Assembly (NCBI GenBank): GCA_022605955.1 | Contig: JAKCOZ010000254.1 | Coordinates: forward strand, 124,001 to 188,000 | DNA length: 64,000 nt | From: Rallus limicola | Taxonomy: Eukaryota > Chordata > Aves > Gruiformes > Rallidae | Direction of reading: 5' to 3' | Shown here: positions 51,383 through 62,800 of the stretch, piece after piece | Position numbering within the stretch: the stretch's first letter is position 1 | Layout: every line of letters begins with the position of its first letter | Notes under the pieces: generated by a model | The model's input: the letters and a program-made list of their open reading frames with translations, nothing else | Told to the model about the DNA's origin: nothing | Database searches by the model: none | Translations under genes and position numbers: made by a program

Positions 51383-54300
51383 AGGCCCTAGCAGACTGCA
51401 GTTCAAAACATGCTAAACGTCCAGAAATAACTCCCAAAGTAAAGAAGCTAGGCCTGAAAGGCATAGCTTGTCTGAAACCTCCTAACAGGACACACGAGCA
51501 GACCCTGTCACTTTGGCTCTCAGCCTTTTCCTTTGCCTGGAAAGAGGGAACGTGCCTGGAACCTCCTACGGTGCTTTTCTCGGCCCTAGCAGACTGCAGT
51601 TCAAAACATGCTAACCGTCCAGCAATAACTCCCAAAGTAAAGAAGGTAGGCCTGAAAGGCATAGCTTGTCTGAAACCTCCTAACAGGACACACGAGCAGA
51701 CCCTGTCACTTTGGCTCTCAGCCTTTTCCTTTGCCTGGAAAGAGGGAACATGCCTGGAACCTCCTACGGTGCTTTTCTCGGGCCTAGCAGACTGCAGTTC
51801 AAAACATGCTAAACGTCCAGCAATAACTCCCAAAGTAAAGAAGCTAGGCCTGAAAGGCATAGCTTGTCGGAAACCTCCTAACAGGACACACGAGCAGCCC
51901 CTGTCACTTTGGCTCTCAGCCTTTTCCTTTGCCTGGAAAGAGGGAACATGCCTGGAACCTCCTACGGTGCTTTTCTCGGCCCTAGCAGACTGCAGTTCAA
52001 AACATGCTAAACGTCCAGCAATAACTCCCAAAGTAAAGAAGCTAGGCCTGAAAGGCATAGCTTGTCTGAAACCTCCTAACAGGACACACGAGCAGACCCT
52101 GTCACTTTGGCTCTCAGCCTTTTCCTTTGCCTGGAAAGAGGGAACATGCCTGGAACCTCCTACGGTGCTTTTCTCGGCCCTAGCAGACTGCAGTTCAAAA
52201 CATGCTAAACGTCCAGCAATAACTCCCAAAGTAAAGAAGCTAGGCCTGAAAGGCATAGCTTGTCGGAAACCCCCTAACAGGACACACGAGCAGACCCTGT
52301 CACTTTGGCTCTCAGCCTTTTCCTTTGCCTGGAAAGAGGGAACATGCCTGGAACCTCCTACGGTGCTTTTCTCGGCCCTAGCAGACTGCAGTTCAAAACA
52401 TGCTAAACGTCCAGCAATAACTCCCAAAGTAAAGAAGCTAGGCCTGAAAGGCATAGCTTGTCTGAAACCTCCTAACAGGACACACGAGCAGACCCTGTCA
52501 CTTTGGCTCTCAGCCTTTTCCTTTGCCTGGAAAGAGGGAACATGCCTGGAACCTCCTACGGTGCTATTCTCGGCCCTAGCAGACTGCAGTTCAAAACATG
52601 CTAAACGTCCAGCAATAACTCCCAAAGTAAAGAAGCTAGGCCTGAAAGGCATAGCTCGTCTGAAACCTCCTAACAGGACACACGAGCAGACCCTGTCACT
52701 TTGGCTCTCAGCCTTTTCCTTTGCCTGGAAAGAGGGAACGTGCCTGGAACCTCCTACGGTGCTTTTCTCGGCCCTAGCAGACTGCAGTTCAAAACATGCT
52801 AACCGTCCAGCAATAACTCCCAAAGTAAAGAAGCTAGGCCTGAAAGGCATAGCTTGTCTGAAACCTCCTAACAGGACACACGAGCAGACCCTGTCACTTT
52901 GGCTCTCAGCCTTTTCCTTTGCCTGGAAAGAGGGAACATGCCTGGAACCTCCTACGGTGCTTTTCTCGGCCCTAGCAGACTGCAGTTCAAAACATGCTAA
53001 ACGTCCAGCAATAACTCCCAAAGTAAAGAAGCTAGGCCTGAAAGGCATAGCTTGTCTGAAACCTCCTAACAGGACACACGAGCAGACCCTGTCACTTTGG
53101 CTCTCAGCCTTTTCCTTTGCCTGGAAAGAGGGAACATGCCTGGAACCTCCTACGGTGCTTTTCTCGGCCCTAGCAGACTGCAGTTCAAAACATGCTAAAC
53201 GTCCAGCAATAACTCCCAAAGTAAAGAAGCTAGGCCTGAAAGGCATAGCTTGTCTGAAACCTCCTAACAGGACACACGAGCAGACCCTGTCACTTTGGCT
53301 CTCAGCCTTTTCCTTTGCCTGGAAAGAGGGAACATGCCTGGAACCTCCTACGGTGCTTTTCTCGGGCCTAGCAGACTGCAGTTCAAAACATGCTAAACGT
53401 CCAGCAATAACTCCCAAAGTAAAGAAGCTAGGCCTGAAAGGCATAGCTTGTCTGAAACCTCCTAACAGGACACACGAGCAGACCCTGTCACTTTGGCTCT
53501 CAGCCTTTTCCTTTGCCTGGAAAGAGGGAACATGCCTGGAACCTCCTACGGTGCTTTTCTCGGCCCTAGCAGACTGCAGTTCAAAACATGCTAAACGTCC
53601 AGCAATAACTCCCAAAGTAAAGAAGCTAGGCCTGAAAGGCATAGCTTGTCTGAAACCTCCTAACAGGACACACGAGCAGACCCTGTCACTTTGGCTCTCA
53701 GCCTTTTCCTTTGCCTGGAAAGAGGGAACATGCCTGGAACCTCCTACGGTGCTTTTCTCGGCCCTAGCAGACTGCAGTTCAAAACATGCTAAACGTCCAG
53801 CAATAACTCCCAAAGTAAAGAAGCTAGGCCTGAAAGGCATAGCTTGTCTGAAACCTCCTAACAGGACACACGAGCAGACCCTGTCACTTTGGCTCTCAGC
53901 CTTTTCCTTTGCCTGGAAAGAGGGAACATGCCTGGAACCTCCTACGGTGCTTTTCTCGGGCCTAGCAGACTGCAGTTCAAAACATGCTAAACGTCCAGCA
54001 ATAACTCCCAAAGTAAAGAAGCTAGGCCTGAAAGGCATAGCTTGTCTGAAACCTCCTAACAGGACACACGAGCAGACCCTGTCACTTTGGCTCTCAGCCT
54101 TTTCCTTTGCCTGGAAAGAGGGAACATGCCTGGAACCTCCTACGGTGCTTTTCTCGGCCCTAGCAGACTGCAGTTCAAAACATGCTAAACGTCCAGCAAT
54201 AACTCCCAAAGTAAAGAAGCTAGGCCTGAAAGGCATAGCTTGTCTGAAACCTCCTAACAGGACACACGAGCAGACCCTGTCACTTTGGCTCTCAGCCTTT

Positions 54301-55343
54301 TCCTTTGCCTGGAAAGAGGGAACATGCCTGGAACCTCCTACGGTGCTTTTCTCGGCCCTAGCAGACTGCAGTTCAAAACATGCTAAACGTCCAGCAATAA
54401 CTCCCAAAGTAAAGAAGCTAGGCCTGAAAGGCATAGCTTGTCTGAAACCTCCTAACAGGACACACGAGCAGACCCTGTCACTTTGGCTCTCAGCCTTTTC
54501 CTTTGCCTGGAAAGAGGGAACATGCCTGGAACCTCCTACGGTGCTTTTCTCGGCCCTAGCAGACTGCAGTTCAAAACATGCTAAACGTCCAGCAATAACT
54601 CCCAAAGTAAAGAAGCTAGGCCTGAAAGGCATAGCTTGTCTGAAACCTCCTAACAGGACACACGAGCAGACCCTGTCACTTTGGCTCTCAGCCTTTTCCT
54701 TTGCCTGGAAAGAGGGAACATGCCTGGAACCTCCTACGGTGCTTTTCTCGGCCCTAGCAGACTGCAGTTCAAAACATGCTAAACGTCCAGCAATAACTCC
54801 CAAAGTAAAGAAGCTAGGCCTGAAAGGCATAGCTTGTCTGAAACCTCCTAACAGGACACACGAGCAGACCCTGTCACTTTGGCTCTCAGACTTTTCCTTT
54901 GCCTGGAAAGAGGGAACATGCCTGGAACCTCCTACGGTGCTTTTCTCGGCCCTAGCAGACTGCAGTTCAAAACATGCTAAACGTCCAGCAATAACTCCCA
55001 AAGTAAAGAAGCTAGGCCTGAAAGTCATAGCTTGTCGGAAACCCCCTAACAGGACACACGAGCAGACCCTGTCACTTTGGCTCTCAGCCTTTTCCTTTGC
55101 CTGGAAAGAGGGAACATGCCTGGAACCTCCTACGGTGCTTTTCTCGGCCCTAGCAGACTGCAGTTCAAAACATGCTAAACGTCCAGCAATAACTCCCAAA
55201 GTAAAGAAGCTAGGCCTGAAAGGCATAGCTTGTCTGAAACCTCCTAACAGGACACACGAGCAGACCCTGTCACTTTGGCTCTCAGCCTTTTCCTTTGCCT
55301 GGAAAGAGGGAACATGCCTGGAACCTCCTACGGTGCTATTCTC
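51383..55343 (+). repeat. HOR copy 4, 20 monomers (3961 bp)
   Basis: +1 A at 51383, here with TTTTC in place of the TATTC seen beside the other four markers. The standard string follows, with CAGCCCCTG near 51897 and the second TATTC unit (52566) 6 monomers on with GCTCGTCTG. Ends with GTCATAGC at 55025, 319 bp before the next marker. CTCAGACTTTT near 54890 is private. Confidence 0.88.
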
Positions 55344-58300
55344 AGGCCCTAGCAGACTGCAGTTCAAAACATGCTAAACGTCCAGAAATAACTCCCAAAG
55401 TAAAGAAGCTAGGCCTGAAAGGCATAGCTTGTCTGAAACCTCCTAACAGGACACACGAGCAGACCCTGTCACTTTGGCTCTCAGCCTTTTCCTTTGCCTG
55501 GAAAGAGGGAACGTGCCTGGAACCTCCTACGGTGCTTTTCTCGGCCCTAGCAGACTGCAGTTCAAAACATGCTAACCGTCCAGCAATAACTCCCAAAGTA
55601 AAGAAGGTAGGCCTGAAAGGCATAGCTTGTCTGAAACCTCCTAACAGGACACACGAGCAGACCCTGTCACTTTGGCTCTCAGCCTTTTCCTTTGCCTGGA
55701 AAGAGGGAACATGCCTGGAACCTCCTACGGTGCTTTTCTCGGCCCTAGCAGACTGCAGTTCAAAACATGCTAAACGTCCAGCAATAACTCCCAAAGTAAA
55801 GAAGCTAGGCCTGAAAGGCATAGCTTGTCTGAAACCTCCTAACAGGACACACGAGCAGACCCTGTCACTTTGGCTCTCAGCCTTTTCCTTTGCCTGGAAA
55901 GAGGGAACATGCCTGGAACCTCCTACGGTGCTTTTCTCGGCCCTAGCAGACTGCAGTTCAAAACATGCTAAACGTCCAGCAATAACTCCCAAAGTAAAGA
56001 AGCTAGGCCTGAAAGGCATAGCTTGTCGGAAACCCCCTAACAGGACACACGAGCAGACCCTGTCACTTTGGCTCTCAGCCTTTTCCTTTGCCTGGAAAGA
56101 GGGAACATGCCTGGAACCTCCTACGGTGCTTTTCTCGGCCCTAGCAGACTGCAGTTCAAAACATGCTAAACGTCCAGCAATAACTCCCAAAGTAAAGAAG
56201 CTAGGCCTGAAAGGCATAGCTTGTCTGAAACCTCCTAACAGGACACACGAGCAGACCCTGTCACTTTGGCTCTCAGCCTTTTCCTTTGCCTGGAAAGAGG
56301 GAACATGCCTGGAACCTCCTACGGTGCTATTCTCGGCCCTAGCAGACTGCAGTTCAAAACATGCTAAACGTCCAGCAATAACTCCCAAAGTAAAGAAGCT
56401 AGGCCTGAAAGGCATAGCTCGTCTGAAACCTCCTAACAGGACACACGAGCAGACCCTGTCACTTTGGCTCTCAGCCTTTTCCTTTGCCTGGAAAGAGGGA
56501 ACGTGCCTGGAACCTCCTACGGTGCTTTTCTCGGCCCTAGCAGACTGCAGTTCAAAACATGCTAACCGTCCAGCAATAACTCCCAAAGTAAAGAAGCTAG
56601 GCCTGAAAGGCATAGCTTGTCTGAAACCTCCTAACAGGACACACGAGCAGACCCTGTCACTTTGGCTCTCAGCCTTTTCCTTTGCCTGGAAAGAGGGAAC
56701 ATGCCTGGAACCTCCTACGGTGCTTTTCTCGGCCCTAGCAGACTGCAGTTCAAAACATGCTAAACGTCCAGCAATAACTCCCAAAGTAAAGAAGCTAGGC
56801 CTGAAAGGCATAGCTTGTCGGAAACCTCCTAACAGGACACACGAGCAGACCCTGTCACTTTGGCTCTCAGCCTTTTCCTTTGCCTGGAAAGAGGGAACAT
56901 GCCTGGAACCTCCTACGGTGCTTTTCTCGGCCCTAGCAGACTGCAGTTCAAAACATGCTAAACGTCCAGCAATAACTCCCAAAGTAAAGAAGCTAGGCCT
57001 GAAAGGCATAGCTTGTCTGAAACCTCCTAACAGGACACACGAGCAGACCCTGTCACTTTGGCTCTCAGCCTTTTCCTTTGCCTGGAAAGAGGGAACATGC
57101 CTGGAACCTCCTACGGTGCTTTTCTCGGGCCTAGCAGACTGCAGTTCAAAACATGCTAAACGTCCAGCAATAACTCCCAAAGTAAAGAAGCTAGGCCTGA
57201 AAGGCATAGCTTGTCTGAAACCTCCTAACAGGACACACGAGCAGACCCTGTCACTTTGGCTCTCAGCCTTTTCCTTTGCCTGGAAAGAGGGAACATGCCT
57301 GGAACCTCCTACGGTGCTTTTCTCGGCCCTAGCAGACTGCAGTTCAAAACATGCTAAACGTCCAGCAATAACTCCCAAAGTAAAGAAGCTAGGCCTGAAA
57401 GGCATAGCTTGTCTGAAACCTCCTAACAGGACACACGAGCAGACCCTGTCACTTTGGCTCTCAGCCTTTTCCTTTGCCTGGAAAGAGGGAACATGCCTGG
57501 AACCTCCTACGGTGCTTTTCTCGGCCCTAGCAGACTGCAGTTCAAAACATGCTAAACGTCCAGCAATAACTCCCAAAGTAAAGAAGCTAGGCCTGAAAGG
57601 CATAGCTTGTCTGAAACCTCCTAACAGGACACACGAGCAGACCCTGTCACTTTGGCTCTCAGCCTTTTCCTTTGCCTGGAAAGAGGGAACATGCCTGGAA
57701 CCTCCTACGGTGCTTTTCTCGGGCCTAGCAGACTGCAGTTCAAAACATGCTAAACGTCCAGCAATAACTCCCAAAGTAAAGAAGCTAGGCCTGAAAGGCA
57801 TAGCTTGTCTGAAACCTCCTAACAGGACACACGAGCAGACCCTGTCACTTTGGCTCTCAGCCTTTTCCTTTGCCTGGAAAGAGGGAACATGCCTGGAACC
57901 TCCTACGGTGCTTTTCTCGGCCCTAGCAGACTGCAGTTCAAAACATGCTAAACGTCCAGCAATAACTCCCAAAGTAAAGAAGCTAGGCCTGAAAGGCATA
58001 GCTTGTCTGAAACCTCCTAACAGGACACACGAGCAGACCCTGTCACTTTGGCTCTCAGCCTTTTCCTTTGCCTGGAAAGAGGGAACATGCCTGGAACCTC
58101 CTACGGTGCTTTTCTCGGCCCTAGCAGACTGCAGTTCAAAACATGCTAAACGTCCAGCAATAACTCCCAAAGTAAAGAAGCTAGGCCTGAAAGGCATAGC
58201 TTGTCTGAAACCTCCTAACAGGACACACGAGCAGACCCTGTCACTTTTGCTCTCAGCCTTTTCCTTTGCCTGGAAAGAGGGAACATGCCTGGAACCTCCT

Positions 58301-58887
58301 ACGGTGCTTTTCTCGGCCCTAGCAGACTGCAGTTCAAAACATGCTAAACGTCCAGCAATAACTCCCAAAGTAAAGAAGCTAGGTCTGAAAGGCATAGCTT
58401 GTCGGAAACCCCCTAACAGGACACACGAGCAGACCCTGTCACTTTGGCTCTCAGCCTTTTCCTTTGCCTGGAAAGAGGGAACATGCCTGGAACCTCCTAC
58501 GGTGCTTTTCTCGGCCCTAGCAGACTGCAGTTCAAAACATGCTAAACGTCCAGCAATAACTCCCAAAGTAAAGAAGCTAGGCCTGAAAGGCATAGCTTGT
58601 CTGAAACCTCCTAACAGGACACACGAGCAGACCCTGTCACTTTGGCTCTCAGCCTTTTCCTTTGCCTTGAAAGAGGGAACATGCCTGGAACCTCCTACGG
58701 TGCTTTTCTCGGGCCTAGCAGACTGCAGTTCAAAACATGCTAAACGTCCAGCAATAACTCCCAAAGTAAAGAAGCTAGGCCTGAAAGGCATAGCTTGTCT
58801 GAAACCTCCTAACAGGACACACGAGCAGACCCTGTCACTTTGGCTCTCAGCCTTTTCCTTTGCCTGGAAAGAGGGAACATGCCTGGA
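55344..58887 (+). repeat. HOR copy 5, about 18 monomers, ends at 64-bp deletion
   Basis: +1 A at 55344 and the standard string, but without the CAGCCCCTG unit; the second TATTC (56329) is 5 monomers on. The right end has AGGTCTG (58384), GCCTTGAAAG (58668) and the deletion junction 504 bp after the former, the same arrangement as in HOR copy 2. Confidence 0.88.
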
Positions 58888-58898
58888 ATAACTCCCAA
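58878..58898. other. 64-bp deletion junction, copy 2 (58887/58888)
   Basis: Same join of CATGCCTGGA to ATAACTCCC as at 26079/26080, with the same flanking AGGTCTG and GCCTTGAAAG variants upstream. Identity by descent is therefore more likely than a second independent break. Confidence 0.95.
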
Positions 58899-59813
58899 AG
58901 TAAAGAAGCTAGGCCTGAAAGGCATAGCTTGTCTGAAACCTCCTAACAGGACACACGAGCAGACCCTGTCACTTTGGCTCTCAGCCTTTTCCTTTGCCTG
59001 GAAAGAGGGAACGTGCCTGGAACCTCCTACGGTGCTTTTCTCGGCCCTAGCAGACTGCAGTTCAAAACATGCTAAACGTCCAGCAATAACTCCCAAAGTA
59101 AAGAAGCTAGGCCTGAAAGGCATAGCTTGTCTGAAACCTCCTAACAGGACACACGAGCAGACCCTGTCACTTTGGCTCTCAGCCTTTTCCTTTGCCTGGA
59201 AAGAGGGAACATGCCTGGAACCTCCTACGGTGCTTTTCTCGGCCCTAGCAGACTGCAGTTCAAAACATGCTAAACGTCCAGCAATAACTCCCAAAGTAAA
59301 GAAGCTAGGTCTGAAAGGCATAGCTTGTCGGAAACCCCCTAACAGGACACACGAGCAGACCCTGTCACTTTGGCTCTCAGCCTTTTCCTTTGCCTGGAAA
59401 GAGGGAACATGCCTGGAACCTCCTACGGTGCTTTTCTCGGCCCTAGCAGACTGCAGTTCAAAACATGCTAAACGTCCAGCAATAACTCCCAAAGTAAAGA
59501 AGCTAGGCCTGAAAGGCATAGCTTGTCTGAAACCTCCTAACAGGACACACGAGCAGACCCTGTCACTTTGGCTCTCAGCCTTTTCCTTTGCCTTGAAAGA
59601 GGGAACATGCCTGGAACCTCCTACGGTGCTTTTCTCGGGCCTAGCAGACTGCAGTTCAAAACATGCTAAACGTCCAGCAATAACTCCCAAAGTAAAGAAG
59701 CTAGGCCTGAAAGGCATAGCTTGTCTGAAACCTCCTAACAGGACACACGAGCAGACCCTGTCACTTTGGCTCTCAGCCTTTTCCTTTGCCTGGAAAGAGG
59801 GAACATGCCTGGA
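58888..59813 (+). repeat. 926-bp five-monomer block between identical deletion junctions
   Basis: Length is 5 x 198 - 64 = 926. It begins after one deletion junction and ends at the next, with AGGTCTG at 59310 and GCCTTGAAAG at 59594 repeating the right end of HOR copy 5. It is a tandem duplication of the truncated terminus, after which the array resumes. Confidence 0.9.
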
Positions 59814-59824
59814 ATAACTCCCAA
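59804..59824. other. 64-bp deletion junction, copy 3 (59813/59814)
   Basis: Third occurrence of the identical join, 926 bp after the second. The monomer that follows carries GGAACGTGCC, as after copy 2 (58888) but not as after copy 1 (26080), which has GGAACATGCC. Confidence 0.95.
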
Positions 59825-62800
59825 AGTAAAGAAGCTAGGCCTGAAAGGCATAGCTTGTCTGAAACCTCCTAACAGGACACACGAGCAGACCCTGTCACTT
59901 TGGCTCTCAGCCTTTTCCTTTGCCTGGAAAGAGGGAACGTGCCTGGAACCTCCTACGGTGCTTTTCTCGGCCCTAGCAGACTGCAGTTCAAAACATGCTA
60001 AACGTCCAGCAATAACTCCCAAAGTAAAGAAGCTAGGCCTGAAAGGCATAGCTTGTCTGAAACCTCCTAACAGGACACACGAGCAGACCCTGTCACTTTG
60101 GCTCTCAGCCTTTTCCTTTGCCTGGAAAGAGGGAACATGCCTGGAACCTCCTACGGTGCTTTTCTCGGCCCTAGCAGACTGCAGTTCAAAACATGCTAAA
60201 CGTCCAGCAATAACTCCCAAAGTAAAGAAGCTAGGCCTGAAAGGCATAGCTTGTCTGAAACCTCCTAACAGGACACACGAGCAGACCCTGTCACTTTGGC
60301 TCTCAGCCTTTTCCTTTGCCTGGAAAGAGGGAACATGCCTGGAACCTCCTACGGTGCTTTTCTCGGCCCTAGCAGACTGCAGTTCAAAACATGCTAAACG
60401 TCCAGCAATAACTCCCAAAGTAAAGAAGCTAGGCCTGAAAGGCATAGCTTGTCTGAAACCTCCTAACAGGACACACGAGCAGACCCTGTCACTTTGGCTC
60501 TCAGCCTTTTCCTTTGCCTGGAAAGAGGGAACATGCCTGGAACCTCCTACGGTGCTTTTCTCGGCCCTAGCAGACTGCAGTTCAAAACATGCTAAACGTC
60601 CAGCAATAACTCCCAAAGTAAAGAAGCTAGGCCTGAAAGGCATAGCTTGTCTGAAACCTCCTAACAGGACACACGAGCAGACCCTGTCACTTTGGCTCTC
60701 AGCCTTTTCCTTTGCCTGGAAAGAGGGAACATGCCTGGAACCTCCTACGGTGCTTTTCTCGGCCCTAGCAGACTGCAGTTCAAAACATGCTAAACGTCCA
60801 GCAATAACTCCCAAAGTAAAGAAGCTAGGCCTGAAAGGCATAGCTTGTCTGAAACCTCCTAACAGGACACACGAGCAGACCCTGTCACTTTGGCTCTCAG
60901 CCTTTTCCTTTGCCTGGAAAGAGGGAACATGCCTGGAACCTCCTACGGTGCTTTTCTCGGCCCTAGCAGACTGCAGTTCAAAACATGCTAAACGTCCAGC
61001 AATAACTCCCAAAGTAAAGAAGCTAGGCCTGAAAGGCATAGCTTGTCTGAAACCTCCTAACAGGACACACGAGCAGACCCTGTCACTTTGGCTCTCAGCC
61101 TTTTCCTTTGCCTGGAAAGAGGGAACATGCCTGGAACCTCCTACGGTGCTTTTCTCGGCCCTAGCAGACTGCAGTTCAAAACATGCTAAACGTCCAGCAA
61201 TAACTCCCAAAGTAAAGAAGCTAGGCCTGAAAGGCATAGCTTGTCGGAAACCTCCTAACAGGACACACGAGCAGACCCTGTCACTTTGGCTCTCAGCCTT
61301 TTCCTTTGCCTGGAAAGAGGGAACATGCCTGGAACCTCCTACGGTGCTTTTCTCGGCCCTAGCAGACTGCAGTTCAAAACATGCTAAACGTCCAGCAATA
61401 ACTCCCAAAGTAAAGAAGCTAGGCCTGAAAGGCATAGCTTGTCTGAAACCTCCTAACAGGACACACGAGCAGACCCTGTCACTTTGGCTCTCAGCCTTTT
61501 CCTTTGCCTGGAAAGAGGGAACATGCCTGGAACCTCCTACGGTGCTTTTCTCGGCCCTAGCAGACTGCAGTTCAAAACATGCTAAACGTCCAGCAATAAC
61601 TCCCAAAGTAAAGAAGCTAGGCCTGAAAGGCATAGCTTGTCTGAAACCTCCTAACAGGACACACGAGCAGACCCTGTCACTTTGGCTCTCAGCCTTTTCC
61701 TTTGCCTGGAAAGAGGGAACATGCCTGGAACCTCCTACGGTGCTTTTCTCGGCCCTAGCAGACTGCAGTTCAAAACATGCTAAACGTCCAGCAATAACTC
61801 CCAAAGTAAAGAAGCTAGGCCTGAAAGGCATAGCTTGTCTGAAACCTCCTAACAGGACACACGAGCAGACCCTGTCACTTTGGCTCTCAGCCTTTTCCTT
61901 TGCCTGGAAAGAGGGAACATGCCTGGAACCTCCTACGGTGCTTTTCTCGGCCCTAGCAGACTGCAGTTCAAAACATGCTAAACGTCCAGCAATAACTCCC
62001 AAAGTAAAGAAGCTAGGCCTGAAAGGCATAGCTTGTCGGAAACCTCCTAACAGGACACACGAGCAGACCCTGTCACTTTGGCTCTCAGCCTTTTCCTTTG
62101 CCTGGAAAGAGGGAACATGCCTGGAACCTCCTACGGTGCTTTTCTCGGCCCTAGCAGACTGCAGTTCAAAACATGCTAAACGTCCAGCAATAACTCCCAA
62201 AGTAAAGAAGCTAGGCCTGAAAGGCATAGCTTGTCGGAAACCTCCTAACAGGACACACGAGCAGACCCTGTCACTTTGGCTCTCAGCCTTTTCCTTTGCC
62301 TGGAAAGAGGGAACATGCCTGGAACCTCCTACGGTGCTTTTCTCGGCCCTAGCAGACTGCAGTTCAAAACATGCTAAACGTCCAGCAATAACTCCCAAAG
62401 TAAAGAAGCAAGGCCTGAAAGGCATAGCTTGTCTGAAACCTCCTAAAAGGACACACGAGCAGACCCTGTCACTTTGGCTCTCAGCCTTTTCCTTTGCCTG
62501 GAAAGAGGGAACGTGCCTGGAACCTCCTACGGTGCTTTTCTCGGCCCTAGCAGACTGCAGTTCAAAACATGCTAAACGTCCAGCAATAACTCCCAAAGTA
62601 AAGAAGCTAGGCCTGAAAGGCATAGCTTGTCTGAAACCTCCTAACAGGACACACGAGCAGACCCTGTCACTTTGGCTCTCAGCCTTTTCCTTTGCCTGGA
62701 AAGAGGGAACATGCCTGGAACCTCCTACGGTGCTTTTCTCGGCCCTAGCAGACTGCAGTTCAAAACATGCTAAACGACCAGCAATAACTCCCAAAGTAAA

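Noticed and set aside
41678..51406. 3242-codon minus-strand open frame overlapping a 3261-codon plus-strand frame
   Set aside because: Near-complete overlap of two frames over pure repeat is expected from a 198-bp (66-codon) unit and is not evidence for coding on either strand.
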